Virus record (IMG/VR): IMGVR_UViG_3300020445_000003
Location: 1-55,050 of that record
Direction: 5' to 3' (one strand)
DNA: 55,050 nucleotides
Origin: a virus
The position numbers and the translations under genes are program-made. Below are positions 38,101 through 46,279 of this stretch, in pieces (position 1 is the first letter of the stretch; each line of letters opens with the position of its first letter). The notes under the pieces were generated by a model. The model did not search any database. It was not told the origin of the DNA and saw nothing but the letters and a program-made list of their open reading frames with translations.

Positions 38101-40443
38101 TCCACTACCAGAACCACCAGCAGTAATTTTAAGATTCTCCCTATCAGTAGCATTATTACTAGGTGCTTCTACACCAAAAGTATATGTCGTACCACCAAAT
38201 GAAGACGTTACATAAGTATTACTATCTACAGAACCATCTGCCTTTAGGAATTCTGATGAGGTTCCACCAGTTACAATAAATTTAGAAGTTTCTATAGTCT
38301 TTTCATCTGCATCAAATTTTAGTCCACTATTACTATGTACTGTTTCAGATCCAGTTGCATCTTTACTGAATAATAAGAAACATTCTGAATCTGCAGTTTC
38401 TCCCGACTCATCTGTTACTGTTATTGTAGATGCATTAACAGTAGACCAGGTAGCATCACCACGTAAGAATTTAACATGATCTCCTGCAGCAGGAGCTACA
38501 ACTAAACCTGCAGCACCTGCAGCAAGATTTGTTGCTGCAGTAAATGCACTATATTGAGTATTAACAGAAGAAATAGTAAGTTCAGTTGCACTAGTACGAT
38601 TTACAAAAACATTAGTTCCACCTGTTAATGTAATATCATCAGCAGTTCCTGAAGAAGGATTTAATCTTAATATAGGATTAGCATCATCAGCTGGATCTCC
38701 TGTTTGCTCAATACTTAAATCATAAGTTGTATTATTATCAGTACTTGGTTTAGTCTCTAACTCTGTTTCAAGTTCTTGTATTGCAACCTTAATTGTGGAA
38801 TTATCTGTAATAGTAGATCCAGTAAATGTTCCAAGATGATCCGATGCTGCTGTAACACCACTCAAAGTAATTAAATGATCTACATCAAGATCTGCTTTGG
38901 TTGCTTGTGTAGCAGCAATATTAAGTTCAGTACCACTGGTTCTAGTAACAGTAACATTACTTCCACCTGTTATTGTAATATCATCGTTAGTTCCACTAAG
39001 TGGACTCAACCTTATATCAGTCGTATTTTCTGGAACAAGTAAATCATAAGTTGTATCAGCACTACCAGCAATTGTTAATTGTGTTCCACTATTACGAGTT
39101 ACAGTAATATTAGATCCACCTGTTATTGTAATATCATCATTAGTAGAATCAGATCCTGCTAATCTTATAGCAGTTGTGCTGTCTGGAACACTTAAATCAT
39201 AAGTTGTATTATCATTATCATTCGCAGCACCAATAGTTAATTTTTTATTAGTCGTATCTGCAGTCAGAGTTACATTAGCACCCTTGACTATTTCAAAAGT
39301 ATCAGTGGTGGTTGCTGCTGTTATAGTATCAAAATCAGTTCCTTCTACACCTGGAGTTACAGAAGTAACACGTATCTTAAAAGATTTAAACTTTAATACG
39401 TCTGGTTTATTAAGTATCTGTGCTAAACCTGTTGTAGCATCCCAGTCAGCATTTACTTGAGAATTATCCCAGGTACCATCAGATTTTAGGAATTTATTAG
39501 TTTCCAGTGCTGTAGATGCAGGTACCAATCCTGCAGTTGTACCACCAAATGCATTATAAGTTGTATCATCAGGAACAACCCAAGTACCATCTGCCCTCAA
39601 AAACTTAGTATCATCATTTGCTGTTGATGTTGGTACTAAACCGCTTGTGGTTCCACTAAAATTTGCAGGAAGTGGAATATTAGTTAATGCAGCACCATCA
39701 CCACTAAATGCAGTAGCAGCAACAGTTCCAGTTACCGTTATTCCCGTAGTAGATGTAACTAATTTTTCTGATCCAGCGTGATATAAACCAGCTCTTGCAT
39801 TACTACCACTGAATAATTTTAGTATTGGTCTCCAACCAGTATCATAGAACTGGTATGCTCCTGTTCCAGGTCCACCATCTGTCTTGAATATTAATGGACC
39901 TGTTCCATCTTCTTTGATATATGAACACCAATCATCACCATCAAGAACCAAATCTCCATTAGAATCCTGTTGATCCTTAAGATCATCAGTATGAGATATT
40001 TTTAAATCGTTACCAGTACCAATTCTTATTTTATTATTATCATCAATATCAATACCACCAACAGTAAGTCTATTTGAATTTGGATTATATTTTAAACCAT
40101 CATCAACTCTTATTGGATTATTACCAGTCTTTGCACCAACAAATGTAACCCACTGATCTGCATTTGTTGAATCTTCATTAGTTCCTACATTACTTGCACT
40201 AGCAGTATTACCTTCACCAGCAGGAATCCATCTGATACCAGCACCTGTGGATGATAAAACTGAACCAGCAGCACCTACTTGCTCATTATTATCAGTAATT
40301 GCACCAGTAAATGTAGAAACTCCACTAACATTAATACCAAGAGCACAATTAATACCGTATTTGTCAAAATCAGCCCGCATGCCATCAATAGTACTTTGGG
40401 CATTCGCATTTGTATCGTCAAAAAATACTATTTGTTGGGCCAT
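35107..40443 (-). CDS. Long tail fibre-like protein (1778 aa)
   Basis: The N-terminus (MAQQIVFFDDTNANAQSTID) is followed by VSGVSTFTGAITDNNEQVG and RLTVGGIDIDDNNKIRIGTG. Residues about 400-650 carry three copies of a TTYDL....DDIT.TGG.N..V.R..GT.L.I unit. FLKADGSVD..YVTSS recurs at least three times, ERLRI.S.G many times, and two GSGY modules lie near residues 900 and 1380. The C-terminus (HTHTYQTPLTFSTGLTNSSG, then LEYTMYISHSTGMQAQKLL) resembles a beta-sandwich tip. The gene heads a run with the protease and G2 fibre. A late box lies 18 bases before its ATG. Likely a main long fibre; attachment site and receptor unknown. Confidence 0.8.
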   Translation of the reverse strand: MAQQIVFFDDTNANAQSTIDGMRADFDKYGINCALGINVSGVSTFTGAITDNNEQVGAAGSVLSSTGAGIRWIPAGEGNTASASNVGTNEDSTNADQWVTFVGAKTGNNPIRVDDGLKYNPNSNRLTVGGIDIDDNNKIRIGTGNDLKISHTDDLKDQQDSNGDLVLDGDDWCSYIKEDGTGPLIFKTDGGPGTGAYQFYDTGWRPILKLFSGSNARAGLYHAGSEKLVTSTTGITVTGTVAATAFSGDGAALTNIPLPANFSGTTSGLVPTSTANDDTKFLRADGTWVVPDDTTYNAFGGTTAGLVPASTALETNKFLKSDGTWDNSQVNADWDATTGLAQILNKPDVLKFKSFKIRVTSVTPGVEGTDFDTITAATTTDTFEIVKGANVTLTADTTNKKLTIGAANDNDNTTYDLSVPDSTTAIRLAGSDSTNDDITITGGSNITVTRNSGTQLTIAGSADTTYDLLVPENTTDIRLSPLSGTNDDITITGGSNVTVTRTSGTELNIAATQATKADLDVDHLITLSGVTAASDHLGTFTGSTITDNSTIKVAIQELETELETKPSTDNNTTYDLSIEQTGDPADDANPILRLNPSSGTADDITLTGGTNVFVNRTSATELTISSVNTQYSAFTAATNLAAGAAGLVVAPAAGDHVKFLRGDATWSTVNASTITVTDESGETADSECFLLFSKDATGSETVHSNSGLKFDADEKTIETSKFIVTGGTSSEFLKADGSVDSNTYVTSSFGGTTYTFGVEAPSNNATDRENLKITAGGSGSGDQLIGFIAGHNIDIGLNVNDKTFTYSLSDSICVGSSNATIAGNGRIVAHISTNKNVAFNGSQSEVGNVPALVAFKDNGSLTDIGFRGETLRFASTNKESLRVTDTGIAVNGSIHGVDSIDTITSNAATDNSRTNGTYAVSKLAGSVSGTGANFSVVIATSTVPAITVTSGGTHYAVNETLTIPGSSIGGGADITVTVATITSNPLKFSTGGSERLRIHADGEVECKGGAAGQNALLVTGNYSASNNVDIQTWQRSGGAVQAKLIYKDADTSMIFGTDTAHALALMSSGTEIVRITSTGVVVAGHNAATTSGATNNANFNIVGNIGSATGEAQLNLWKRTAPAVDNILGQINFCGDTTGDPGAVIKGEADLAWDQGGDSSDHAGRLTFFTVPDDSSVAEERLRIDSSGRVLIGNTTGGSMNAAADNLVVGSGVGHNGITVFSAADADGWLIFNDAANSNLTGSIQYNHVDNYMAFRTNTTERLRITSAGALQLSDTNSPNDQNTDIWVASDVLNFNAFGTNGAFIFKTGSSSTERLRIESDGLLLSNGSIKNIASIVTWSDDASNQTRTPGTYTFTNLSGNVSGTGAGFTITIADDAANTVTITKTASGRNFAVNETLTFTGSSIGGGSDIVITVDSITPALDITAGSFVKSGGTSSQFLKADGSVDGSVYVTSSGSVASATNAQGLTGTPDITVADVTADALTGFDYLQAPHGSTTTFAVTVATKDSTHRYNGTGSGSGYKIDGVFAPILTLTPGRTYRFTNDNTGSHPLKFYLEADKTTNYTTDVNFQNTYTEITISDDTPNVLYYQCTAHGYMGNAIITNSNVVNSSNDGVIRGSLTATTLVKSGGTSSQFLKANGTVDTNSYSTTSHTHTYQTPLTFSTGLTNSSGTVTADAAVTTTVTLSGGTTAQTVSTVALNSFNVLEYTMYISHSTGMQAQKLLVMCDGTNHHHTEYAVMYSASVLGTFSTSTSGSNVLVKFTPGNSGTTTVKFIKQVVV
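36485..37470 (-). repeat. Dispersed 15-mer coding ERLRI, right cluster
   Basis: Exact copies of the plus-strand 15-mer atgcgaagtctttct lie at 36650 and 36893, and 14-of-15 copies lie near 36490 and at 37451. A weaker copy is near 37218. It is the same DNA motif as in the left-edge fibre genes, more than 30 kb away. Confidence 0.8.
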
Positions 40444-40453
40444 ATCCTACTCT

Positions 40454-40645
40454 TTATTGATATTTATCCTTATCATCATAATCAAATAGAACTTCTCCAC
40501 GAACTTCCAATAATTTTACCTGTGCTACAGATTCAACACACGTCCAATAGGTTTCACCACTGACTCCAAAATGATCACAGAAATACTGTGCCATATCTTC
40601 CTGCAAATCTTGAAGGTCTCTTAGAGCGTCTCTTTGTATTTCCAT
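40454..40645 (-). CDS. Hypothetical small acidic protein (63 aa)
   Basis: It starts MEIQRDALRDLQDLQEDMAQ and ends LFDYDDKDKYQ. It is acidic with a helical first half and has two Cys (YFCDHFG, YWTCVES). It has no membrane segment and no known motif. A textbook sigma-70 promoter sits just upstream (40667-40695), giving a leader of about 15 bases. The late box of the 1778-aa fibre (40461-40468) lies inside its last codons. It is therefore probably an early or housekeeping-type phage gene squeezed between two late genes. Function unknown. Confidence 0.7.
   Translation of the reverse strand: MEIQRDALRDLQDLQEDMAQYFCDHFGVSGETYWTCVESVAQVKLLEVRGEVLFDYDDKDKYQ
40461..40468 (-). promoter_or_regulatory. 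T4-type late promoter box GATAAATA
   Basis: The minus strand reads GATAAATA 18 bases upstream of the ATG at 40443. It lies within the 3' end of the 63-aa gene, so a coding stretch doubles as a late promoter for the long fibre. Confidence 0.6.
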
Positions 40646-40666
40646 TGTAATACCCTAGAATAAATT

Positions 40667-40695
40667 AGTATACCAAATCCAACTTTAGTTGTCAA
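40667..40695 (-). promoter_or_regulatory. Sigma-70 type promoter for the 63-aa gene
   Basis: On the minus strand, TTGACA at 40690-40695 is followed by 17 bases and TATACT at 40667-40672. The -35 is perfect and the -10 has one mismatch. The start of transcription should be near 40660, about 15 bases from the ATG. The -35 overlaps the stop codon of the 272-aa gene. Confidence 0.8.
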
Positions 40696-41510
40696 GTTGT
40701 ATAAGTATTGTGATTAGTTGAATTTGGATCAAATTTCCACTTAGAACCGCCATCATCATTAGCTCTTCTTTGTGGATGATCTTTCCAACTATCACCCTCG
40801 TATTCCGTAATAAGACCATTCACATCCTTTCTTTCTCCATATACATGGAAGAAACAATCAATTGGTTTATCATCTGCTTCTTTAATAACTATTGTCTCAT
40901 TATCAAATGAAACTACATTAAGATGGAAATGTCTATCTCCAATAGGTTGCAATTGAACTGTGATACTATCAGAATGGACTAAACCTTTCCAATAATCTGG
41001 TAAGTTAATTACATTAGAATCCTTTAATCTTCCCCTATAATAGACTCCGACCTCTGGACCTTCAATACAAGCATAAGCAAGACGATGGCCCTTTCCTTTA
41101 GTAGGGTGATCAATATCAAAAAGTTTTGGTGATGCATCAGCAGCAGCAAATCTACTAGCAAGTTTTCCTTTATTACCACAGTCTACAGCACCAGTAACAA
41201 AAACATCACCATCAATATACAAAACATCAGTACTTCCTACCTTACTATTAGTAATCTTAACATCACCATCAAAGAGAGCAGCCTTATCATTCTTAACGTG
41301 TAAACTATGAGTCGCACCACTATAAGTATCTGAAGATATTGGTGATCCTATATTAAGTGCTCCTACTGCAGCACCAACTTCATATCTTCCCAAAAAACTA
41401 TACCCAGAATTACATAAAATTCCTATAGAAGTTAAATCACTAACTGTTGGTAATGAATGATCTTCCTCACCCATTCTTACTTTAAAATATTGACCTAACG
41501 GAACTCTCAC
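40692..41510 (-). CDS. Short fibre/spike-type protein with EGPE..VYYRG motif (272 aa)
   Basis: The middle reads HVKNDKAALFDGDVKITNSK and VLYIDGDVFVTGAVDCG, a short fibre shaft. From about residue 130 it carries the C-terminal block seen at the end of many phage fibres and spikes: KLFDIDHP, ACIEGPEVGVYYRGRL (147-162), INLPDYWKGLV, SITVQLQPIG and FHVYGERKDV. It lies five bases after the stop of the spike beta-helix gene, at the end of the hub block. Likely a small trimeric fibre or spike-tip protein. No protease motif was found. The family-type motif is clear; the place in the virion is inferred. Confidence 0.75.
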   Translation of the reverse strand: MRVPLGQYFKVRMGEEDHSLPTVSDLTSIGILCNSGYSFLGRYEVGAAVGALNIGSPISSDTYSGATHSLHVKNDKAALFDGDVKITNSKVGSTDVLYIDGDVFVTGAVDCGNKGKLASRFAAADASPKLFDIDHPTKGKGHRLAYACIEGPEVGVYYRGRLKDSNVINLPDYWKGLVHSDSITVQLQPIGDRHFHLNVVSFDNETIVIKEADDKPIDCFFHVYGERKDVNGLITEYEGDSWKDHPQRRANDDGGSKWKFDPNSTNHNTYTT

Positions 41511-41515
41511 TTATT

Positions 41516-42241
41516 CTATCCTCCAATTACAGTTTCAATAGACCCACCACTAAGTAGTGTCTGTGCATCTTCAATACTCCTTCCAGTATCTTCAGCATAT
41601 GCCATAACTTCTTCATCCCAGTATGCAGCAAATGCTTCAATTCTATCTATAAACTCAGGTACACTATCTGGACCAAGAGTAAGATTTGTACCATCTGATA
41701 TTTCCACATCACTTTCACGAGCAAATATAGAAACATTACCACCAAGCATTGTTACATTACTCTTACCAAACATTTGTAATGCATCAGCAGCAGTTAGTTT
41801 AATGGTAGGTGTATCTAATTTAAATTCTTTGTTTGCTTCTATCTGAAATATTCCTCTATCATCATTTTCCTCTCCGTGAGCCCACATCTTAATATTTTTT
41901 CCTTCTAGAATAATATCTCCATTGTCTGCTTTTATATGAACGTTACCATTTTTAGCATAAACTCCCACAGCAACACTATTATCATCCTTAGTATGAGTAC
42001 TCTCACCAGAAATTATTTCAAATGATTTATTTGAATGCATTTTGCCAGTTCCATTCTTATAAAATCCCATTCCTTGTGCTTCATCAGTATTCAAAACATA
42101 TTCAGAAACACCATATAACTCACTCAAATGATTTGAGACAATTTCAAATCCAGGTCTAGCCATACGAAAATAATTTCTAACTTCTGCCTTTACTATTCTT
42201 TCTATTTCTGACTGTATCTGTGCTTTTGATAATGTTGCCAT
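41516..42241 (-). CDS. Spike beta-helix protein resembling the gp5 C-terminal domain (241 aa)
   Basis: The N-terminal 50 residues are helical (LSKAQIQSEIERIVKAEVRN). Residues about 90-190 are short repeating strands (KNGNVHIKADNGDIILEG, IKMWAHGE, EFKLDTPTIKLTAADALQMF, GGNVSIFARES), like the intertwined beta-helix at the C-terminus of T4 gp5. A helical tail follows. I chose ATG at 42241, which overlaps the gp5 stop as TGATG; a GTG at 42244 gives one more residue. In T4 the spike is fused to gp5, whereas here it appears as its own gene right after the gp5-like hub. Likely part of the membrane-piercing spike. Confidence 0.75.
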   Translation of the reverse strand: MATLSKAQIQSEIERIVKAEVRNYFRMARPGFEIVSNHLSELYGVSEYVLNTDEAQGMGFYKNGTGKMHSNKSFEIISGESTHTKDDNSVAVGVYAKNGNVHIKADNGDIILEGKNIKMWAHGEENDDRGIFQIEANKEFKLDTPTIKLTAADALQMFGKSNVTMLGGNVSIFARESDVEISDGTNLTLGPDSVPEFIDRIEAFAAYWDEEVMAYAEDTGRSIEDAQTLLSGGSIETVIGG

Positions 42242-44706
42242 CACATACCTCTATGATCTTCAGTAGGACAATCAATAACACTCGTTATTCCAACCAACGG
42301 TCTTACGGCAGAATCAGTAGTAGTTACTTGAATATCCTTCATTACTGGAACAAAGTTTGCTCCATATCCAGTATTAGTATTTATCCTTAATCTAGGAGTT
42401 GAAGTATATTGATGTGTAGATGTAGAAGTGGGGAATTTGGTTGGAGTAGTTGGATCAAATGTAGTAGATCCTACATCAGTTGTATCTGGTAACACTACTT
42501 TAACAATAGAACCATTGGGAGTTACAACTACTGATGCTTCAATAGTAACTTCATTATCAATAATACTAATAGTATCACCAGATGTATATCCAAGTCCTGG
42601 ATTTACTGGATGTACAGCAGTAACAATTCCCACTGGTTCTATTGCTCCACAATACCCAGATCCACCAGACAATACAATTACACTAGTAATAATTCCATTT
42701 TCAATCACTGGTTCTGCAACTGCACCAGATCCATGATTCGTATTATCAATAATTGAAATACTAGTCTGATCATCATATCCCGTACCACCATAAACAACTT
42801 CTATTGAGAATACTGATTTATCAGTTTTACTAACAGATGCAACTAATATTGCACCAGAACCTCTTCCAGCAACTTCAATCTTAGGTGGAAAACACCGTTC
42901 ATAAGTAAATCCTGGTGGCATTGGAATAATATCATCTTGATCTTGTGGATCATCTGTCTTATCATTACACTCACCAAATATATTACCACCATTACCAAAC
43001 AATGAAGATGTAGCAATGGCACTTTCAATAGTACCAAGTCCACCCAATTCCCATTTACTAGAAGCTCCTCCAGTTAATGTGTTAACTGTACCAAGTATCC
43101 CCGTAATACTTGAATTATCAATAACAGCACCTTGTAAATTTGCTAGATTTCCTCCAGCAATATCTTTAGCTAAATTAAAGTCTCCAAGATATCTTTGAGC
43201 ATCTCCCAATTTACTTTGTATTCCCCCAAAAATGTCAACATTATCCAATGCCTTCTTAAATCCTCCAGATTTATCTGCACCAAGAAGACCTTTTGATGCT
43301 TTCCATTTTCTTGGATTATCACAAGGTGTTTTATCACAAGAATTTAAGAAGTTTACAATACGACCTGCTAAATTACTAGCATTACTAAGAACATTTTTAA
43401 TATTCTGTATTCCACCAGTCAACCAACTAATTCCTGATAATATCGGTCCAGTAAAATTCTCAATCATATTCATAACTTTAGATAAAAGACCACTAACAAA
43501 TTGCTCTGCAGCACAGAATGGGGCATTAACAACTTTACCTATCAAACCCTTAAGCATATTTGTTATGAAACCACCAATTGATTTGCCAACTTTTTTAAAT
43601 ACGCAGAAAAGTAAACCAGCAATACCTTTAGTTACCTTTTTTAATCTAGGAGCATTAAGTAGATTATTTGGATCAACTTTAAGTTGTGCTGTAGCAAATG
43701 TTTCAAAAGAAGTTATAGCCTTTGATATTAAACCTGCTCTTATATTATTAGTAGTCATATTCATAACAGATGCAATACCTGATGCTGTCCTCTTCAGTTC
43801 AGCATCCATATCAACAATCTTATTCAATACTGGATCAATATAAACACCTGCTGCATTTTCAAGACCATTTGTAAATCCAATAAAATCTTGAACTAGATGT
43901 GACATTTTACCTACAGCATCATCACGACAGTTGGATGGTGCTTGATATCCTACATCACCTTTTTTATCTCCTGATCTATCCGATGCACTACCATTACCTT
44001 TTTTATGTGCAGTACTATTAGGAGAAGCCTTTTTATTTTGACTAGAGGCAGAAGGTTGACCACCTGGTCCCCATTCGTTAAGTTCCAATTCAGCATCTGG
44101 ATCTTCAAGATCATCTGGATAACCAGTGACAGTAATTTTTAAAGTATCGGCAACATCATCAGTATTATCAGGCAATTCACCTGCAGGTATAACTTTACCT
44201 GTAACTGTTGGATTCACTTTGCCAATTGGTAAAGTATAATCCTTTGGTCTCTTTGTTGATTTTACACCTTCATCATGTCCAGTATGAGATTTTAGATATG
44301 TACTTCCCTGAGAATCTATTTCCTTTTCTGAAACTTCATCAGAAACATCAGCATGTCTATGAAGAAGTCCCATAATCACTGGTTGTTGAGCTTCCTCACC
44401 ATCCATAAAAAATCCAATACAAGTTTCTCCACCAACAAGACACAATGTATCACCCATCATTCCCTGACCACTTCCAGTAACTGGACTAGACATAACGTGA
44501 GCCCAAGGAAGGTCTTCCTCTGTAATAGTATCATCAAAAGGATGATATCCTACAATTCTTACCTTCACTCTCTGAGACATCATCCCATTTTGCAATAAAG
44601 CAACATTTGTATTCTTCCAAACACTGGCAGGTGAAACTCTCCCAACCCACCAGGTGAATCCGTCTCTTCCAGCTACTGCTGATTTTAATAGGGAATCTGA
44701 AATCAT
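42241..44706 (-). CDS. 5: gp5-like baseplate hub protein without lysozyme domain (821 aa)
   Basis: Residues about 15-115 (FTWWVGRVSP, RVKVRIVGYHPFDD, LPWAHVMSSP, GDTLCLVGGETCIGFFMDGE, QPVIMGLLH) are the OB-fold of T4 gp5/VgrG-type hubs. A charged low-complexity linker follows. Residues 270-470 are unusually hydrophobic (GLLFCVFKKVGKSIGGFITN, ILSGISWLTGGI), with about six Cys. The C-terminus has GSGY modules (GGTGYDDQTSISIIDN, GLGYTSGDTISIIDN). I find no lysozyme Glu/Asp/Thr site, which T4 gp5 has in its middle. It overlaps the 87-aa gene by 4 bases and is followed by the separate spike gene. It sits at the tail tip. Hub identity is sure from the OB-fold and position. Confidence 0.85.
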   Translation of the reverse strand: MISDSLLKSAVAGRDGFTWWVGRVSPASVWKNTNVALLQNGMMSQRVKVRIVGYHPFDDTITEEDLPWAHVMSSPVTGSGQGMMGDTLCLVGGETCIGFFMDGEEAQQPVIMGLLHRHADVSDEVSEKEIDSQGSTYLKSHTGHDEGVKSTKRPKDYTLPIGKVNPTVTGKVIPAGELPDNTDDVADTLKITVTGYPDDLEDPDAELELNEWGPGGQPSASSQNKKASPNSTAHKKGNGSASDRSGDKKGDVGYQAPSNCRDDAVGKMSHLVQDFIGFTNGLENAAGVYIDPVLNKIVDMDAELKRTASGIASVMNMTTNNIRAGLISKAITSFETFATAQLKVDPNNLLNAPRLKKVTKGIAGLLFCVFKKVGKSIGGFITNMLKGLIGKVVNAPFCAAEQFVSGLLSKVMNMIENFTGPILSGISWLTGGIQNIKNVLSNASNLAGRIVNFLNSCDKTPCDNPRKWKASKGLLGADKSGGFKKALDNVDIFGGIQSKLGDAQRYLGDFNLAKDIAGGNLANLQGAVIDNSSITGILGTVNTLTGGASSKWELGGLGTIESAIATSSLFGNGGNIFGECNDKTDDPQDQDDIIPMPPGFTYERCFPPKIEVAGRGSGAILVASVSKTDKSVFSIEVVYGGTGYDDQTSISIIDNTNHGSGAVAEPVIENGIITSVIVLSGGSGYCGAIEPVGIVTAVHPVNPGLGYTSGDTISIIDNEVTIEASVVVTPNGSIVKVVLPDTTDVGSTTFDPTTPTKFPTSTSTHQYTSTPRLRINTNTGYGANFVPVMKDIQVTTTDSAVRPLVGITSVIDCPTEDHRGM

Positions 44707-44966
44707 TCGTCGTAAACTCTACACTCAAATGCGTCTGGATGGTTGTCACAATACACTTCAAGATGTTTATCTTCGTGTCTTGTATGATAGTCATTAATTG
44801 CACCATCATTCTTATCTACCACATCTCCTTTGTGGTATTCATCATACTCTGCGTGAACATCCTTTAAATCTTCTTCACTGTACTCAAGCATACCGTGATT
44901 GATATGTTCCTTATGATCTTTTGGATCAAGATAAACTTCGTGTTCTAAATCGTGCTTAATAGTCAT
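44703..44966 (-). CDS. His-rich acidic small protein in the hub block (87 aa)
   Basis: It has 11 His, many Asp/Glu and two Cys in 87 residues. It starts MTIKHDLEHEVYLDPKDHKE and ends YCDNHPDAFECRVYDE, a C..H.....C tail that I have seen in other small marine T4-like phage proteins. A good ribosome site (GGAGG on the minus strand) lies just before its ATG. It starts 8 bases after gp27-like and overlaps gp5 by 4 bases. Metal binding is plausible from composition. It is not a PAAR tip protein by motif. Role unknown, but the position suggests hub or spike assembly. Confidence 0.75.
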   Translation of the reverse strand: MTIKHDLEHEVYLDPKDHKEHINHGMLEYSEEDLKDVHAEYDEYHKGDVVDKNDGAINDYHTRHEDKHLEVYCDNHPDAFECRVYDE

Positions 44967-44974
44967 AAATCCTC

Positions 44975-46279
44975 CTAGTATAGGCCGTAGGAATCTCTCA
45001 TTAATTTGAGAGAAGTAGTATTCTTGTTTGGTTCAAAATGATGTCGTAATTCACGTATCAAATAGTAACCACTCATTTCAGGATCATCTTCTGAAGCCTT
45101 TCCAGCGTTTAAACGTGGAAATGTACACTTGATGATCTCACCAACTTTTAAATTTACATTACATGGAACTAAAATATTTAGTGCCTGTGTAAACAATAAG
45201 TTATATCTGGCAAAAGATTTTGCCATATCAACATGGTCTCTTCCAGTTTCTCCCATTTCACCGAAAGGTTCTGTGATACCATGATCAGACATCCTCATCA
45301 TATATCTAGATGAGTTTTCACCAAAAGGTGCATCAAGTTCTTTAGTTGCTAACTTCTTATCCTTTATCTCATCTGCCAATTTATAATGGTAAGTAGTGAA
45401 TTCATTACTATTAAGATCATAAAAATCAGTTTTATTATTATACATACCCACTCTCAATGATTTTCTCAAATCAATATTTTTTTCCATAAAATGCTTCATT
45501 ATTTTTGTATTATTGTCCGTTTTTCCTGCACTAATTATTTCATCTGCTCTATATAACCACACCGCTTTCTTATTACCTAAACCACTAACCAACTCATCAA
45601 TACTTCTATAATGAAATCCATCTTTATTCTCATAAAATAAAAATCCTGCAGTACCTTTACCCTGAGCTTGCTGACCCTTTCCACTTTGACCCTTTACTCC
45701 TGGAGAAGTAGATACAGATTTTGGTGCTAACCATTGTAAAACATGGAATGGTTTTCGATTACCACCATAAAAAGAATACTTATTTGAGGTATCTTCAATA
45801 TTTTTATCATAATCTTTTTTTGTTTGTAAAATATTCTTCAATATATCCTTTACATGTACACTAATATTATGAGATTGATATTTTTTCAAACACTTAGATT
45901 GCTCATTCATAAAGTATTCTTTTGATACTAAATGTATAGTAAGTAATTCCTTTGCCTTTGATGCAGAAACATCACTTACTTTATACACATACATTGCATT
46001 ATCACCTTCAAGAGAAAAACTTTTAGGAATATCCTTAATCCATTTATTCGAATCAACTTCCAATTCTATTTCTACTTTTTCTCCACCACGTATTGGAATC
46101 TCATTAAACAAACTATGAGAATTAAACAGATTAATACTCATAGTAATAGTTGGTTCCAATATACTTTCAAAATAATCCATCTCAGCAGTTGAGTTAGAAA
46201 TACTTATTGGTGTCTTTCCATTCAGTGGAAAGATCGTCAAGTTCTTAATTTGTAAATGTGTTATTCCCAGAAATGCCAT
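44975..46279 (-). CDS. 27: gp27-like baseplate hub protein (434 aa)
   Basis: The start (LQIKNLTIFPLNGKTPISIS) and next segment (AEMDYFESILEPTITMSINL, then GGEKVEIELEV) match the beta-rich first domain of T4 gp27-type hubs. KEYFMNEQSKCLKKYQSHNI and VKDILKNILQTKKDYDKNIE mark the second domain. The end (NVNLKVGEIIKCTFPRLNAG, YYLIRELRHHFEPNKNTTSL) is the typical hub C-terminus. The length is close to T4 gp27 (391). It is immediately upstream of gp5 as in hub operons, and its start overlaps the preceding gene by one base. It forms the trimeric ring that holds the spike and joins the tube. Confidence 0.8.
   Translation of the reverse strand: MAFLGITHLQIKNLTIFPLNGKTPISISNSTAEMDYFESILEPTITMSINLFNSHSLFNEIPIRGGEKVEIELEVDSNKWIKDIPKSFSLEGDNAMYVYKVSDVSASKAKELLTIHLVSKEYFMNEQSKCLKKYQSHNISVHVKDILKNILQTKKDYDKNIEDTSNKYSFYGGNRKPFHVLQWLAPKSVSTSPGVKGQSGKGQQAQGKGTAGFLFYENKDGFHYRSIDELVSGLGNKKAVWLYRADEIISAGKTDNNTKIMKHFMEKNIDLRKSLRVGMYNNKTDFYDLNSNEFTTYHYKLADEIKDKKLATKELDAPFGENSSRYMMRMSDHGITEPFGEMGETGRDHVDMAKSFARYNLLFTQALNILVPCNVNLKVGEIIKCTFPRLNAGKASEDDPEMSGYYLIRELRHHFEPNKNTTSLKLMRDSYGLY

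Noticed and set aside
43232-43843. 203-aa open frame on the plus strand
   Set aside because: It lies fully opposite the gp5-like gene, has no start signal and its protein is a mirror of the hydrophobic region.
42241-44706. Lysozyme domain expected for gp5
   Set aside because: No Glu/Asp/Thr lysozyme motif was found between the OB-fold and the C-terminal modules.
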